Source: Chara braunii | Lineage: Eukaryota; Streptophyta; Charophyceae; Charales; Characeae | Direction of reading: 5' to 3' | Length of the DNA stretch: 52,066 nt | Assembly: GCA_003427395.1 (NCBI GenBank) | Contig: BFEA01000418.1 | Location: 703,502-755,567 of the forward strand | Part shown: positions 31,284 through 42,348 of the stretch, one piece after another | How positions within the stretch are numbered: the first letter of the stretch is position 1 | Layout of the letters: each line of letters begins with the position of its first letter | Made by a program: the position numbers and the translations under genes | The notes under the pieces: generated by a model | Told to the model about the DNA's origin: nothing | Database searches by the model: none | The model's input: the letters and a program-made list of their open reading frames with translations, nothing else

Positions 31284-32165
31284 CTAGGCGTCGCATGACC
31301 GAGTGAAAAATTTGGCCCGGATTGTGTCGAATGGTAAGCTCAACTCCGGGGTGGCGACGAGTTTCTGCCACTCCATCAGCCACTCTCGTGAAGGTTGCTG
31401 GCCTTGGAACATGCGAAAGATCTCGTTCAAGGCGTGACGCTTGTCGTTGTTGATCATGAACCGGGTCTTCCACTTCTTCTCGAATTCCTCCCACGTGATC
31501 TTGGTGTGGAGGGTGGCGATGGTACATTCCAATGTGACTGCCATGTGCGTCATGAAGGCCTGTGCCCCTCCAATGAGTTGGAGGTAGGGTGCGTCAAGCC
31601 GCCGCAGTGCTGGAGTGTGATGCACGTCCGCCTCTGCGTTGAATGCCATCCACCATTGCAGCGGATCGGTCTTGTGATAGTCGTCGAACTTCTCGATCTT
31701 GAAGTTCGGCATCTTCCATTCCTTGGCAACAACGGCCGGTCGTTGCTGAATGCGGTTGCTGAGCATCTGCAGTTGATTGCTGACTGTCGACGCTCCAGCA
31801 AACTTGCTGACTGTCGACGCTCCAGCAAACTTGCTGATGTCGCCGAGGGACGCGACCGCGTGGTTGATCCGCTCCTCGAGTTGCTTGGCCTGCGCGGCCA
31901 AAGCTGGGCTGCAGTGTGCCACTGCGCTGCCCGTTGACGCAGCTGCTGACAGTTGTGCCAACCCCATGCTGACATCCGTCTGCAGCTGGTCATTGAGTGT
32001 CTCCTGCTGGCTGTTGGCGGCGTGTGGTGTGCTAATCTCGGCCTGCATGGTAGCGATCTTCTTGTCCAATGCTTTAAATGTCGTTTCGTGGCAGATGAAG
32101 ACCTGCCGCATGGCCAACAGTTCACGTTGCTGCCAACTGCACGTGTACAGCAGGTTCTCCATCAA
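31284..32165 (-). pseudogene. gag: Gag capsid region of element B
   Basis: This 293-residue frame starts with a helical coiled-coil-like part (ETTFKALDKKIATMQAEI), then a capsid core with WKMPNFKIEKFDDYHKTDPL, WWMAFNAEADVH and WEEFEKKWKTRFM, the usual retrotransposon-gag pattern. It contains a 27-bp tandem duplication (near 31796-31849) that repeats KFAGASTVS. It overlaps the upstream Gag frame by four bases (32162-32165), so one indel separates them. No zinc knuckle lies in this frame; it is further downstream. Confidence 0.8.
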
Positions 32166-32596
32166 AACTGTTGTGGCCTCCTTGTTTCTCTCGTCCTCAG
32201 TCGGCTCCTCTTGGTCATCGTTTGCTCAAAAATACTGTTGCCGGTGCACCCTCCGGTACGTGGCTTCTTCGTTGGCGAGCTCCATTGTGGCTTGGTAACG
32301 AACTTGGTTTTGACTTGCCTCGACCTGCTGCTGTTGCAACTGTGCAACCGTGCGGCTGCTGCAGCTTCTGCTGCGGCCTGCTGACTTGCTGCCTCTGCCT
32401 CTGCCAGTTGGCGTTGAATTTCCTGCTGGCGGGCCTCCTCTTCCCACTTGCTCAGTTCAGCTGCCGTGGTCTCCGAGTAGGATTGGAGCCGTTTGAGGAA
32501 CGCTAGAAGCGGTTCATCGGCCTGCTGAACGGGGATAGGAGGGGTAACCGGCCTCTTGGGGCTGGCTTGGGCATTGACGTGGGAGAGGCAAACCAT
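32162..32596 (-). pseudogene. gag: Gag N-terminal region of element B
   Basis: The 144-residue frame starts MVCLSHVNAQAS just after the leader. It contains a long Glu/Gln/Ala-rich helix (about residues 25-85, with EEEARQQEIQRQLAEAEAA) that should form a coiled coil. From about residue 86 on, the Ser/Arg-rich translation probably reflects a frameshift, because the sequence loses its helical bias. This is the N-terminal multimerisation part of a gypsy Gag. The chosen ATG is the first after the leader. Confidence 0.7.
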
Positions 32597-33514
32597 GCAC
32601 AGACAGTCCCTTTCTCCTCTGACCTCGAAATTTGATGCTAATCAAAAGAAAATAATCCCCCCCCCCCCCCCTCTATGGAAATTTCAATTTTTTTAGAATT
32701 TAAATAATTTTAATTGGAAAATATGAATTAATAAAATTTAATTTTGACAAAAGATTGAATATTTAAATTTGCAACAATTAATTTTGCAAAAGTTAAATAT
32801 TTAATTAAAGAATATTCAAATTTGCACAAATAAAAATGAATAAAGTTTAAGCAAGTTTAAACATTAAAATTTTGAACATAACTTCAATAATTTCACGAAA
32901 TTTTAATCGGGAGAATTTAGCATTATCACGAGGTCACTAAGTAAGTAGAAGATGAATGGTAATAGTAAGATACAGAATTTGCTGGGAAGATTCAACCTTT
33001 CAACGCAATAAAAGATGCATTTTGCAAAAAGTGACGCTTCCGTGAAGTTGCAGTTTGAATGTGGTCGTGCTCAGGCCCGATCTGCCTTGACTGGCGCGGT
33101 GCCTGGTTGGCACTTACTTCCCATAGGTTGATAGGTCGTTAGGTTAGGTTAGGACTAACCCTAATTAGCGCTAATTAGGTTACTTGTAATTAGCGATTCC
33201 CTAATTTGCGCAATATGGAGAAAAGTTGCAAAACCTAAAATTATAATTTAACGACCTAATTACTATGTAAGTACGAGAAAAAGAAAACAAATTTGCAACT
33301 TGCGATTTAATGATAACAGAGTACAGGTTTAGCTAATCAATCAATCAATCAATCAATGGTGAGTCATCCAATGCTGGTCTGCTCCGATACCAAACTGTTG
33401 CATACTCGTGAAACACAGTCATAGGTATGGCGCAGATTCCCAGAACCCACCAGATAATACAGAGTTGATACCAATTGCAAGCGGAAGACTTGAGATAAAT
33501 GGACTGACCCCGAC
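32597..33514 (-). repeat. Right copy of element B LTR end, primer site and leader
   Basis: In minus-strand order: the last bases of the LTR, primer-site-like ATTGGTATCAACTC near 33478, a second near-match TTTGGTATCGGAGC near 33392, the (ATCA)n microsatellite, a TTAGGTTAGG patch, AT-rich sequence and a poly-C tract, then Gag. It matches 28247-29120 plus 26692-26775. Confidence 0.8.
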
Positions 33515-35110
33515 CTGACTCGGACTGCAATCGAACACTCTCAACCATACATCGGGGGTGTGAAAGGCCTGGCCGTAGACATAGACGAAGGCCAGGGTCT
33601 GAGATCATCCACGGACGAATGGAGGGAGGAGAGAGACGTAGGGAGGAGGAGAGGGAAGATGACATCAACTCAATGTTTCCAAAGATAGTATCTTGAAATG
33701 TCAGAAGTAACGAGAATCCGAAATGTTGCGAATACCATGTCTCAGATATCGATCTCACAATGTCAAGTGCATCTCCAGCAGGGGTCCCCGACCGAAGGCG
33801 CCGAAGGCGTCGTAAGATGAAATCAGATCCTCCAAGTAGTCCTCAACCTGTAGTCCCAATGTTGCTGTTCCCAATGTTATCAGAATTCGTAACCATCCTT
33901 CATACTCATAGTAGTCCCGTAGGAGAACTCAGAAGTAGGCTTAGACTGAGAAGGTAGGAGAAGAGCGCGCGCGAGAGAGAGAGAGAGAGGGAGCAGGGGG
34001 GTGGAGGAACAGAGGGAGAGAAGGCAAAGCCTTCCTCCCTGGTACCTGATCCGGTAGCTATGGCGCGGCAGGGCCGCTGCGCTGTTCCTTCTCACTGCTC
34101 TGCTCGTCTTCTCCTCGCTGCTCGCGCTAACACTGCCGTGCTGCGCTAATCTCACTAGCGCTGCAAGGCTGCGCTAATCCTGAAGACTAACCCAACCGTA
34201 CCAACTTCTGACTTACTGAGGGTGGTACCCAGCCTTTTGTAGTGCTGGGCCGGCGTCCTACCTGCTGGTACCTACCGGCCTGGACCGTTGATCTGATCAA
34301 CGGTCCAGTTTTAACTGCATCGCCGCTGGTAAGTCCTATGCTGGACCGTTACCGGCTTTGTGGCCGTTGGCCTGGGCCTCTACCCGGCCTGCCTGAACCG
34401 CCATAGTTCTGGCCTATCTGGGCCTCATCTGAACCGTCGTCCCTTAGGCCTACCCTGCCTATTTGGAACCGGGCCCTAACTGGGGCCCGTGTGGCTCAGA
34501 ATGCCACATATAGTGGCCAGTTTCAGGTTTTCAGTGTTTGTGTTTTTTGTTTTCGTCTTTTTTTTTTTGTTTTTGGTGGCCCCCCAGGGAGGCACGGCGC
34601 AGTCCACGGGGTGCTGACACTTTGTGTAGGAGGGCATGCCCACACTATTACCTTGCAGAATGTATGAACCCGCTTTCCTGCCCTAAGTTTCAGTTTCAAT
34701 TTTTTTTTCCCCTTTCTTTCTTTCCCAGACCTGACACCCTTGCCGAAACACCCTCACTGAGGGCATACTCGCACAACAACTTTGGGCTAGGTATCTACCA
34801 GGTATCACATCCAAAAGGAAGTTTGTTTGTTTTCTTTTATTTTCCTTTGGCTGCGAGTGGGTAATCTTTTCAAAGTCTGGCCGTGCTTTTTCTTTTATTT
34901 TTTCCGGAGAGTACCAGAAAAGAAACAACATGGAACCCAAGCTCGGCAAAACTCGGTGCGCAGTGAAAATTAGGGTCGACAAAAACAGACTCCGAGGTAG
35001 TGGTGGTTTAACGGATAGTAACTGGCATCCTTTGTCAATAGATTGTCACATGTCTATCAAGTCAGACAGCACACTTCCCAAAACAAGTACATCAGTTACA
35101 CCATGGTTGC
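33515..35110. other. Non-coding region, possible 5' LTR of element B
   Basis: It sits upstream of the B primer site in element orientation, so part is probably LTR, but there is no second copy to delimit it. It has a GA microsatellite (33965-33990) and GC-rich inverted repeats, including a perfect 14-bp pair around one T at 34280-34308. No gene was recognised. Confidence 0.4.
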
Positions 35111-35223
35111 ATCCCTGCCGACCGCCGCCCCCAACCACCGACCGTATTGCAGCCGACCAGTAGGGCCGACCAGTAGGGCCGACCAGTTGGCGGTCTGCCG
35201 ACCAGTCAGAAAACAACCATCCA
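35111..35223. repeat. GCCGACCAGT repeat cluster, copy 1
   Basis: GCCGACCAGTAGG and variants are repeated up to the assembly gap. A related cluster lies at 36138-36222. Confidence 0.6.
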
Positions 35224-35438
35224 NNNNNNNNNNNNNNNNNNNNNNNNNNNNNNNNNNNNNNNNNNNNNNNNNNNNNNNNNNNNNNNNNNNNNNNNNNNNN
35301 NNNNNNNNNNNNNNNNNNNNNNNNNNNNNNNNNNNNNNNNNNNNNNNNNNNNNNNNNNNNNNNNNNNNNNNNNNNNNNNNNNNNNNNNNNNNNNNNNNNN
35401 NNNNNNNNNNNNNNNNNNNNNNNNNNNNNNNNNNNNNN
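35224..35438. other. Assembly gap (215 N)
   Basis: A run of Ns. Confidence 0.99.
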
Positions 35439-35504
35439 ATTTGGGGTGGGTATGGGGGTGTTCGTGGGGTTATTAGGGGTTCTGGTCCTTCTGGACCCAG
35501 AGCT

Positions 35505-35549
35505 GCCCGGTAAACCGTAGGCAGAGAGGGAGAAGAGGACAACAAACGA
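35505..35549. repeat. 45-bp dispersed repeat, copy 2
   Basis: Matches 20267-20312 with few changes. It lies about 65 bases after the gap. Confidence 0.6.
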
Positions 35550-35907
35550 GGGGCTTTGGCAAACTGTTTCGTCGGAGTTTCACCGACTCATCAGGAGGCT
35601 GAACCCTTAAACAGTCTGCAGAATCCCCTAACTGATTACACTGTAAGTGATAATCCACCTTAACCCCGGTTGTGGTTAAGCATCAACGACTGCCCGACAA
35701 CTGATACCCTGAGGTGGGCAACAACCACTGCCCTCAGGGTACCTGTGGCAAAAGTCAAAGCAGACTATCACTCACCCACACCAGATGGAAAACTCTACAG
35801 CCTGTCGGTTCACACCCCCTCACAAGCAAGCAAAACACCCACGAAACAAAGGAAGGTCTGTCACAGCCAAAAAATACACTCCAGACACGCCGTGGCACTA
35901 GAGCATA

Positions 35908-36105
35908 TATATTGTCACATCACTACAAACTAAAAGAGCGCACTTTGCGGAACAAAGAATAAAAGCAAAAAACGGGCACAGTGATAACATGCAAAAATAA
36001 AAATAAAAATAAAAACAAAAAGAAAAAACAAGGGCAGATTGAAACCATTAAATTTCTCATTCTTCTTTGAACTCCACCTCCACTGTGCCTCTCACGTGCG
36101 AATAT
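35908..36105. repeat. Dispersed repeat family R1, copy 3
   Basis: It has the same block order as 191-395, with an extra (AAAAAT)n stretch at 35994-36030. After CTCACGTGCG it runs into AT-rich sequence and the second GCCGACCAGT cluster. Confidence 0.6.
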
Positions 36106-36137
36106 ATTATTATTAATTTTTTTTTTCTTTTTGCGGG

Positions 36138-36222
36138 GTGCCGCCGACCCCCGACCGGTAGGTGCCGACCAGCCGACCGGTCGGCGGGTGGCAGCCGACC
36201 AGTCAAGGGTCGCCGACGGTCA
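36138..36222. repeat. GCCGACCAGT repeat cluster, copy 2
   Basis: GCCGACC(A/G)G words, including CCGACCGGTCGG palindromes, resemble 35111-35207. Confidence 0.55.
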
Positions 36223-38011
36223 GGGTGTGCAACACTGCATTACACTCTATACGTTTTGTGGACAGCTGGTGCTTACCGTGACCGATCATGCCTGCCTATG
36301 CCTATTTCAGGCAGTCTGCCAAGCCCTGGGAGGGTGTTCCGCAACCGAACCAAACACCACAAACGAACATGAAGTGGGAGTCCATAGTTCAAAGTGGATA
36401 CTTCAGTTGTCGGGACTCAATAATTCAAATTCTAGGCATACAAAAAGGCACACTTGTGCCAACACTTCAATTCACCACAGCCACCTCTCCGTAGACAAGA
36501 GAGAGTTTTGAATGTACCTTGATTGTTCAAGGAGAGAATGGCAGAAGCACAACAAGGACAGGACAACAAGGTGTGAGGACAAGAAAAGAAGATGAGACGA
36601 TGACTTTCAGCTTTTTACTGCATGTCTGTACCTCCTTTTTTTAGTGTGCATTCTGTACAATCCTAGATATTATTTGCTTCGGCCCCACATCAAAACTGGT
36701 TCTCCCGATTTGTTTTCGAACTTGGCCTCACAAACATCTATGTAGACCGTGATGGCTAACCAAAAAAGACAAACACGCCGGCATTGTCGCCATCATCAGA
36801 CCAGTCTCGCCCCAAAATCAGGGCCACAACTAACCTCCTGTCATCAACAATCAGTGTTGTAGCCTGTGCAAACCATTTCAGTTATTTGAACATAATGTCC
36901 ATCCATCTGAGAAGAAAGCCAGCATCCATAAATAGATCGGACTGCAGTATTCCTCAGCCTGCCGACGACATGACATAGTGATGCAAATCTTAGCCACGTC
37001 AGCCAGGCCCTGTCGCACTCCCTTTGTCCTGTCGCTCTCCCTTTGTCGTACTGCGCAGTTCCTCCCCTAAGCAAACTTCTCACCCAGCTCTTCTTTCACC
37101 ACTGCAGCCCCTTGTGGTGAGCTCTGTGGTAGGCTACAGACCATAACTTCAAAAATGCAGAATTCGTTATGGATAAAACAGCTAGGCAGATGCTGAGCTG
37201 CACGTTCCTCCAACCGATAAGGAAAGGCTGCAGACCTTGGAGGTCCACTCAGGTAATATGGAATGCACACTGCCACGTTACGTACATCCACTATCCCACG
37301 GATAGCGACGTACAACCGTCCTTCGTCTGTTGGGAGTCACATGGAACGTTCTAACCCATCTGCCAACCTTCCTTGACGCTCGGACTTGAGAGTTGGAATA
37401 AATACATGGGTAAGACAGCAACAAACCTGCTGATGGACTGGAACGTTTCATGCGAGACGGAGACAGCAACAAACCTGCTGATGTTACATATGCAAGATAA
37501 AATCCCAACCGATAAGAGAAAATTTCATGATTTTGAATTCCCAGAAGACTGAAACTGCTTCCAGAACGTAGGGAACTGCAGTATTCTCTGACATCCCGAT
37601 GACTGCCCTCATCACACAGAGCACTGCCTGACGTAGAGTCTCACAACCACCTCAGTCACCAGTTATTCCAACAGCTTATCTGTGTCTTGTGAATCTTGTG
37701 ATCCAGTATCACATAGGCCACCAGCTTATACACAGCACCATCCCTGTGGCAGACTGCTCAACGCCTGAACCAGTGTAATTTCTGGTAGTAAACACCTTAT
37801 CGGTAGCCGGGTGGCTGATTGATAGGCTTGATTGCTGAAATAGGGTGGACGGGAGTTATACTACTATTTTCACCACAAGTATGGCTTCCAAGAAGCAAGA
37901 CTCCTTGGATGACATACCACCATCATGCAGACAAAAAATTGTTGCCCCGACAATAGTACTAATCTGGCAACAACGGTGCAGTACTGCTAGTTTTTTTCCG
38001 GGGTGAACACC
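36223..38011. other. Region without recognised gene
   Basis: A minus-strand frame at 37067-37315 (82 residues, ending VKEELGEKFA) could be an exon, but I recognise no domain. GACAGCAACAAACCTGCTGATG is repeated at 37414 and 37462. Confidence 0.4.
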
Positions 38012-38543
38012 CTAGTGGTGATCTGCAGCCACATCATCTGCCCCGAACTGCCTATGTGGCACCCGTCCCTGCACTTCCTGGCCCTTTTCTTCATCATACT
38101 TCATCCAGATATGCCGCAACAAGTATGGATTCACAACTCCTGGCATCTTGATGTGCGGTAAGTGGCCATAGGTCGGCATGAATTCCATATGAAGCGATGC
38201 AGAATTGTATAGTTTTGCTTGCATGTAATGTCCTACATAACCTGGTACGGCATAGTCCTTGGTTGAGTGGAGGAGGTGCACAGGGCAGGTGACAAGTGGC
38301 AGGACGGACCGGCAGTCAGACTGGAATATGGCCTTGGCTGTGGCAAGGGCAATATCTGGTCGCATACTGAAAAGGGTTCGGCTGAACTCTTGCACAGCCT
38401 CTGATTCCACATCTCCATCAATAGCCAAGGGTGCAAAGCCAGACACCCAGGCAAAGAAGTTCTGCTGCATGGCCTGGAACAGTTGATTGAGGTCATCTTG
38501 ACAGAACCCTCCAATATATCCTGATGCTGGTTCGTCGAGGTAC
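38012..38543 (-). CDS. KAI2/D14-like alpha/beta hydrolase, 3' terminal exon
   Basis: The open frame (38581-38012) includes some intron; coding probably starts at 38543, after a splice acceptor reading TTTCTTTGGGGGTTAG on the minus strand. The exon encodes about 177 residues, from RYLDEPASGYIGGF to the end. It includes QLFQAMQQNFFAWVSGFAPLA and AVQEFSRTLFSMRPDIALA, hallmark segments of the KAI2/D14 receptor family and its bacterial RsbQ relatives. Two catalytic-triad members are visible: Asp in HSTKDYAVP (38257-38255) and His in TYGHLPH (38164-38162). The serine and the N-terminal half must lie in upstream exons that I could not find in this window, so the gene may be partial. The acidic/His-rich tail after WMKYDEE is longer than usual. 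The family perceives karrikin- or strigolactone-like butenolides. Confidence 0.85.
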
Positions 38544-38581
38544 CTAACCCCCAAAGAAACCCATTTGCCCGCAACATTCAA

Positions 38582-39367
38582 CGCATTCCAGCATTATCCG
38601 AAAGTCAGAATGGACCGCCATTTTGTCCAACAAGTGTTGTCATTCTGCAACTCGCTTCATGTTTCACAACCTTGTTCACTCCCCTCTCCTGCTCATCCAT
38701 TCCCAACCAACAGTTTTACTGAAGGAAAGCCACCAAATTTCCCCAAGACATTGCCCTCCTCCCATTGATACTCTTGTAACCGGAGAACTAACGCACAACA
38801 TTCAGCAGCCTTCCAGGTTTCGGTTCAGGTTCAGGTAAGATACCATTGTTATGCCTACAAATTCAATTTCTCTCCTCAGGCAAGCCAAATGGTCACTGCT
38901 CCAACATTGAACTCTCCCCCACGCGTCTCTCCATTAAGGCTGAGAGATCCATGGCCTTTCGCTCCAAAGATATACGAAAACAGTATTGACCTAAGCTCCT
39001 CCTATACATATTCCAATGCACAGCTTACAAGACCTGCACACTCCATCCCTGGAAATTTCAGATAGACCTTTGGAGTTACCCTGACAATTAATTCACCCTG
39101 GGACGTTGGCTATAAATCACTTCAAACGAAGCCTGGTCCCTCCGCAGGCCCTCCCTAACCTGGATCCCTTCTGGCCCAGTTGGCCTCAAGGTGTTCCCAG
39201 CATCATCGTTGGGTGGGGATACCGCACAGTAAAGGCGTGGGTGTCCTCCCGCTGGCCCAGATGGCATGGTGCATTGCCACCATCTCCATAGCATTGATGC
39301 GGAAGACATGGATCACTCCAGTGTGCCTATCACCCACTTTCTTATCACGTGGACAGGGTTTTCCCTT
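38582..39367. other. Region upstream of the hydrolase exon
   Basis: It would hold the intron before the terminal exon. I searched for the Gly-His-Ser motif of the nucleophile elbow on the minus strand and did not find it. No other gene was recognised. Confidence 0.4.
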
Positions 39368-39765
39368 TTAGTTTGTATACCACATTGTGCTCATTTCACT
39401 CTTGATCAATACAATTTTCCCGTTGAATAGCCACCGCTGAAACCACCAGCACATCCGAGCCTCTTTTTGATGAGGCAGATTCCCCCTGCGCGCCGAGCTT
39501 TGCCAAAAAGCCAGTTCTGCGTGTTTGTTTTTCCTTGTGGCTGGAGCAGCCAGCAAATTTGGTCCGGTGGCCCCAAGCCTCCAAAACTTTTAGAAAGGCT
39601 TGATTTCGGTTCTGAAGCTTGCCTGGGTCATGTACTAGCGGTTTAAGACACTTGTCCTACTTCTGCGGGATGCTCTCCATCTTCTCCTTTCCTTCCTGAC
39701 TGATCAGGATCCACTTTCATGAGATCGCCGCCGCCATGATTTCCATTGTCGTTGTCCGGGCTTTT
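39368..39765 (-). CDS. Candidate unrecognised host exons flanking a MITE intron
   Basis: On the minus strand an open segment reading GGGDLMKVDPDQSGRKGEDG ends at a GT donor (39660-39659, after GAA). Coding can resume after an AG at 39438-39437 with RWLFNGKIVLIKSEMSTMW and a stop at 39368. Both junctions are phase 0. The 224-bp intron between them is almost wholly a MITE. No known domain is seen; a non-coding origin is possible. Confidence 0.3.
39442..39642. mobile_element. TTAA-type MITE, 201 bp
   Basis: Ends ACCACCAGCAC and (reverse-complemented) ACCGCTAGTAC are inverted repeats. The right flank is TTAA (39643-39646) and the left flank TGAA (39438-39441), a likely mutated TTAA. The core has GGCTGGAGCAGCCAGC and TTTGGTCCGGTGGCC, shared with 42920-42960. 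A TTAA duplication suggests piggyBac-type mobilisation. Confidence 0.65.
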
Positions 39766-40500
39766 TACTGCATGTCTTTTCTGTCCTCCCCCATAAATAT
39801 ACTGGGAGTGCAGCATATAGTAACATCCACTGCATGCCCCTCATCCTGATGGGTCTGATTTTCTGCGATGGTTAGCTTCAGGGGCAGATTTTTGCCAAGG
39901 CGCCAGGGGCCCTGAGCATCATTTTGCTGATGCTGGATTTTGCCTGTCCCTGGGATAGACAACTGTTTGTAGGCGTTGGCTACGTGGTGGCAGCCATATG
40001 ATCGCATTTGCGCCATGATGTTTCTGATGGGTAAAACAACTTTCTTCTTTTTCGAATACTTTTCGCTAATTCGGCGGCATGTAATCTATGGCAATGAATT
40101 GTTTCATTTTTAATTTGTTGAAGAAGATGAGAGCAACAATAGACAACGTCCGGATACTCGAAATCTCATGGCCCCTCCCTACGGCCACCAATCACCAGTA
40201 GGCATAGCCTATACACAGCACCAGGTTAACCAGCGGGTACGTGCAGCAATGCTGGGCCCCCCACTCGTGGACCTTTGACCATCATCTCTCTCCCTCTTGT
40301 CTGGTAAGGGTGCTTCATGCAGGGGAATGCACATAAAATTTTGTACCAAAGACTCCTCCATAATGTCCTGATTATCCAGTCTGTGCGGCCAAACAGCCAT
40401 AGGCAATTCACAATTGAAGCTCTCCACTCTTCGTGGGAGAACACTTCAATCCCTGAGCAACTCTGCATGTCTGAGGGCCACAATTCCAATATTCACATTC
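39765..40500 (-). other. Possible host coding pieces, unrecognised
   Basis: Minus-strand frames at 40016-39765 (with YGCHHVANAYKQLSIPG and LPLKLTIAENQTHQDEG) and at 40427-40209 (with ESFNCELPMAVWPHRLDNQD) look compositionally protein-like. I identify no family and cannot fix splice sites with confidence. Confidence 0.25.
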
Positions 40501-40573
40501 TGCTGTCAATCCATGAGAGTAGACATGAACCACCAGTACCGCAGAGCCCATTACATCAAACCTGTTAAAACTA

Positions 40574-41100
40574 CTAACCCTGCCCTGCCCAACCGCCAGC
40601 GTCAGGCCTACTAGGCCACATCGACTCTGCTCGACATATGCATTCACTTTGGCCCAACAATTTTCTGTGGACGAAAACGTTTTTTTTTTTTTTTTTGTAA
40701 TTTCTTCCTGATACATCACAACCTATCCTACATTGCTGGTTATTCCTGGGAATTTTCCGCTCATGGAGTAAGAACTAAACATGACCACCATCCGAGACTT
40801 CCCTTTCTGCTTCAGATTTATGCAGTATTGCCAGCCATCCCTGGCCTTCTCCTTACTTTAGGCCACATCCGTGATTTTGCACCAGTCAAGCCCCTGCATT
40901 GGAACAAGATGGCTGGGAAACGTAATGTGTGGATCGCTTGCTAACCCTGCCCTGCCCACCTGAATCACCAGGCCTGCTAGGCAAAGCCACTCTGCTCGGC
41001 ATATGCATTCAGTTTGGCCCAATTATTTTTTGTGCGTAAAAAAATTTGCTTTTATTTCGTAATTTCGTCCTCACACGTCACAATCTACTCTACATTAATC
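40574..41100. repeat. Direct duplication, about 160-bp unit, 367 bp apart
   Basis: CTAACCCTGCCCTGCCCA at 40574 and 40941 begin two copies that share CATATGCATTCA(C/G)TTTGG, a T-rich stretch and a CACAA(C/T)CTA(T/C)(C/T)CTACAT end. Confidence 0.65.
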
Positions 41101-41159
41101 CACGGTCATTTTTAATTCTTACTTCTGTGAATGGAAAATTCCAAGAAAGAACCAGCAAT

Positions 41160-41450
41160 GCCGCTTGACAGACTTGGCGCACCACGAAAGTCCCATCAGG
41201 AGCACAAGGCTTGGAGACACCCAAGGTGTCAACCGCAACTGCGTTGGAGCACTATCAGGCATTGTGCCAGCGCACAGGGGTCTCACTAGCCAGCACAGCC
41301 TTCCGGCCTTCAAAATAATTTTCTTGCTTTGGATGCACCCATGGTTTCAACCACAACTGCGCTGGAGCACTATCAGGCATTGTGACAGCGAACAGGAGTT
41401 TCACTAGCCAGCAGAGCCTTCCAGCGTTCAAAATATTTTTTTGGTTTTCG
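41160..41450. repeat. 118-bp tandem duplication
   Basis: Units beginning AACCGCAACTGCG (41231) and AACCACAACTGCG (41349) share GGAGCACTATCAGGCATTGTG and TCACTAGCCAGCA. Confidence 0.7.
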
Positions 41451-42062
41451 AGCAAGTTTTCTTGTCCGTGAAACATTTTCTAAGATTTGACGACAGTCTG
41501 ATTAGCCGGTAAACCATACGTTAAGGGTCGCTGCTGAACATGTTCGCGCCCAGCGTCCAAGCCGGAATGGGGCAGTCACTTTTCTTTGTCATTTTTTAAC
41601 TTTGAAACATCACAAGGCAAGGCCACTATCGTTCTGGAGGTTCAGGACCTGCCGGAAATGAGGCCGAGTGCTAGCTGCATTGGTCTGGTCTATTGGGGGG
41701 GGGCAGCCCCTGCTGGAAACTGGGTCCAGCATCCCAGGATTGAAGCAATGGCACCTGCTGGAAATCGGGCCAGGCATCCTGAAGCATAAGATTCATAATT
41801 ATAGCTCTCTCGGAGTCTCTCCCTGTATCCCACTGACTCTCATTGCCATTTGTTTCCCAAGCTCCATCTACTCTGCCCACCCCCCCATTGAAACTAACTC
41901 CAGTCTTTTACATGCTTTGCACCTCTATTTCTGAGGCAAATGACTTTTTGAAGGATGGGCAGAGGAAATAGAGCTGCCACTCAGTCCATGACAAAAAAAA
42001 CAAAGTAAAAAATGAACAAGACTAGGGTGGATTTTACACGTGCTGTTTGTAGTAGTCATTAC
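41451..42062. other. Region without recognised gene
   Basis: Short frames on both strands only. GGCACCTGCTGGAAA-like words repeat at 41706-41765. No domain was recognised. Confidence 0.4.
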
Positions 42063-42158
42063 TTTCAGCTCCTGTCGCTTCCCCTTCACACGTACTGCAT
42101 GACTGCCCGCTGGAACGTCAGCCACCATAGCCTTCTCTAACATATCGGCCTCGATCCA
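42063..42158 (-). CDS. Candidate 96-bp internal exon, unknown gene
   Basis: On the minus strand the acceptor GCTGCAG precedes a 32-codon open exon that starts WIEADMLEKAMVADVPAGSH and ends RQELK at a donor GTAATG. Both ends are phase 0. The neighbouring candidate exon upstream contains VADISSASHTVLV, a similar stretch, so the two may be repeats of one protein. I do not recognise the family. Confidence 0.35.
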
Positions 42159-42172
42159 CTGCAGCATTTTAA

Positions 42173-42325
42173 ACCACCAGTACCTTTGACCGAGATTTTT
42201 CCGACCCCCCATGCGAGCAAAAAAAAAAAAAGAGAACCAGTGCGGGGCTTCTTCTGGCCGGCAGCTCCAGCCATTTGGCTCCAGTAGTACGATCCCAAAA
42301 ATTGGCTGGGAAAGGTACTGGTGGT
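42173..42325. mobile_element. TTAA-type MITE, 153 bp, within a predicted intron
   Basis: The 15-bp terminal inverted repeat ACCACCAGTACCTTT is perfect at both ends, and TTAA flanks both sides (42169-42172 and 42326-42329). No coding capacity. The core has a GGCAGCTCCAGCC motif, the inverse of the core in the 39442 element. It fills all but about 33 bp of a 190-bp predicted intron. Confidence 0.8.
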
Positions 42326-42348
42326 TTAAGTATACCCATCCCTGATAC

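Larger units (their letters stand above)
26692..33514 (-). mobile_element. Truncated Ty3/gypsy retrotransposon B
   Basis: On the minus strand the order is LTR end and primer site (about 33514-33460), leader (33460-32600), gag (32596-30824), protease (30542-30060) and RT (30058-29121). A second copy of the LTR end and leader follows instead of RNase H and integrase. All coding parts have frameshifts or stops. The protein sequences differ clearly from A and C, so this is a separate lineage. The arrangement could come from unequal recombination, template switching or an assembly error. Confidence 0.8.
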
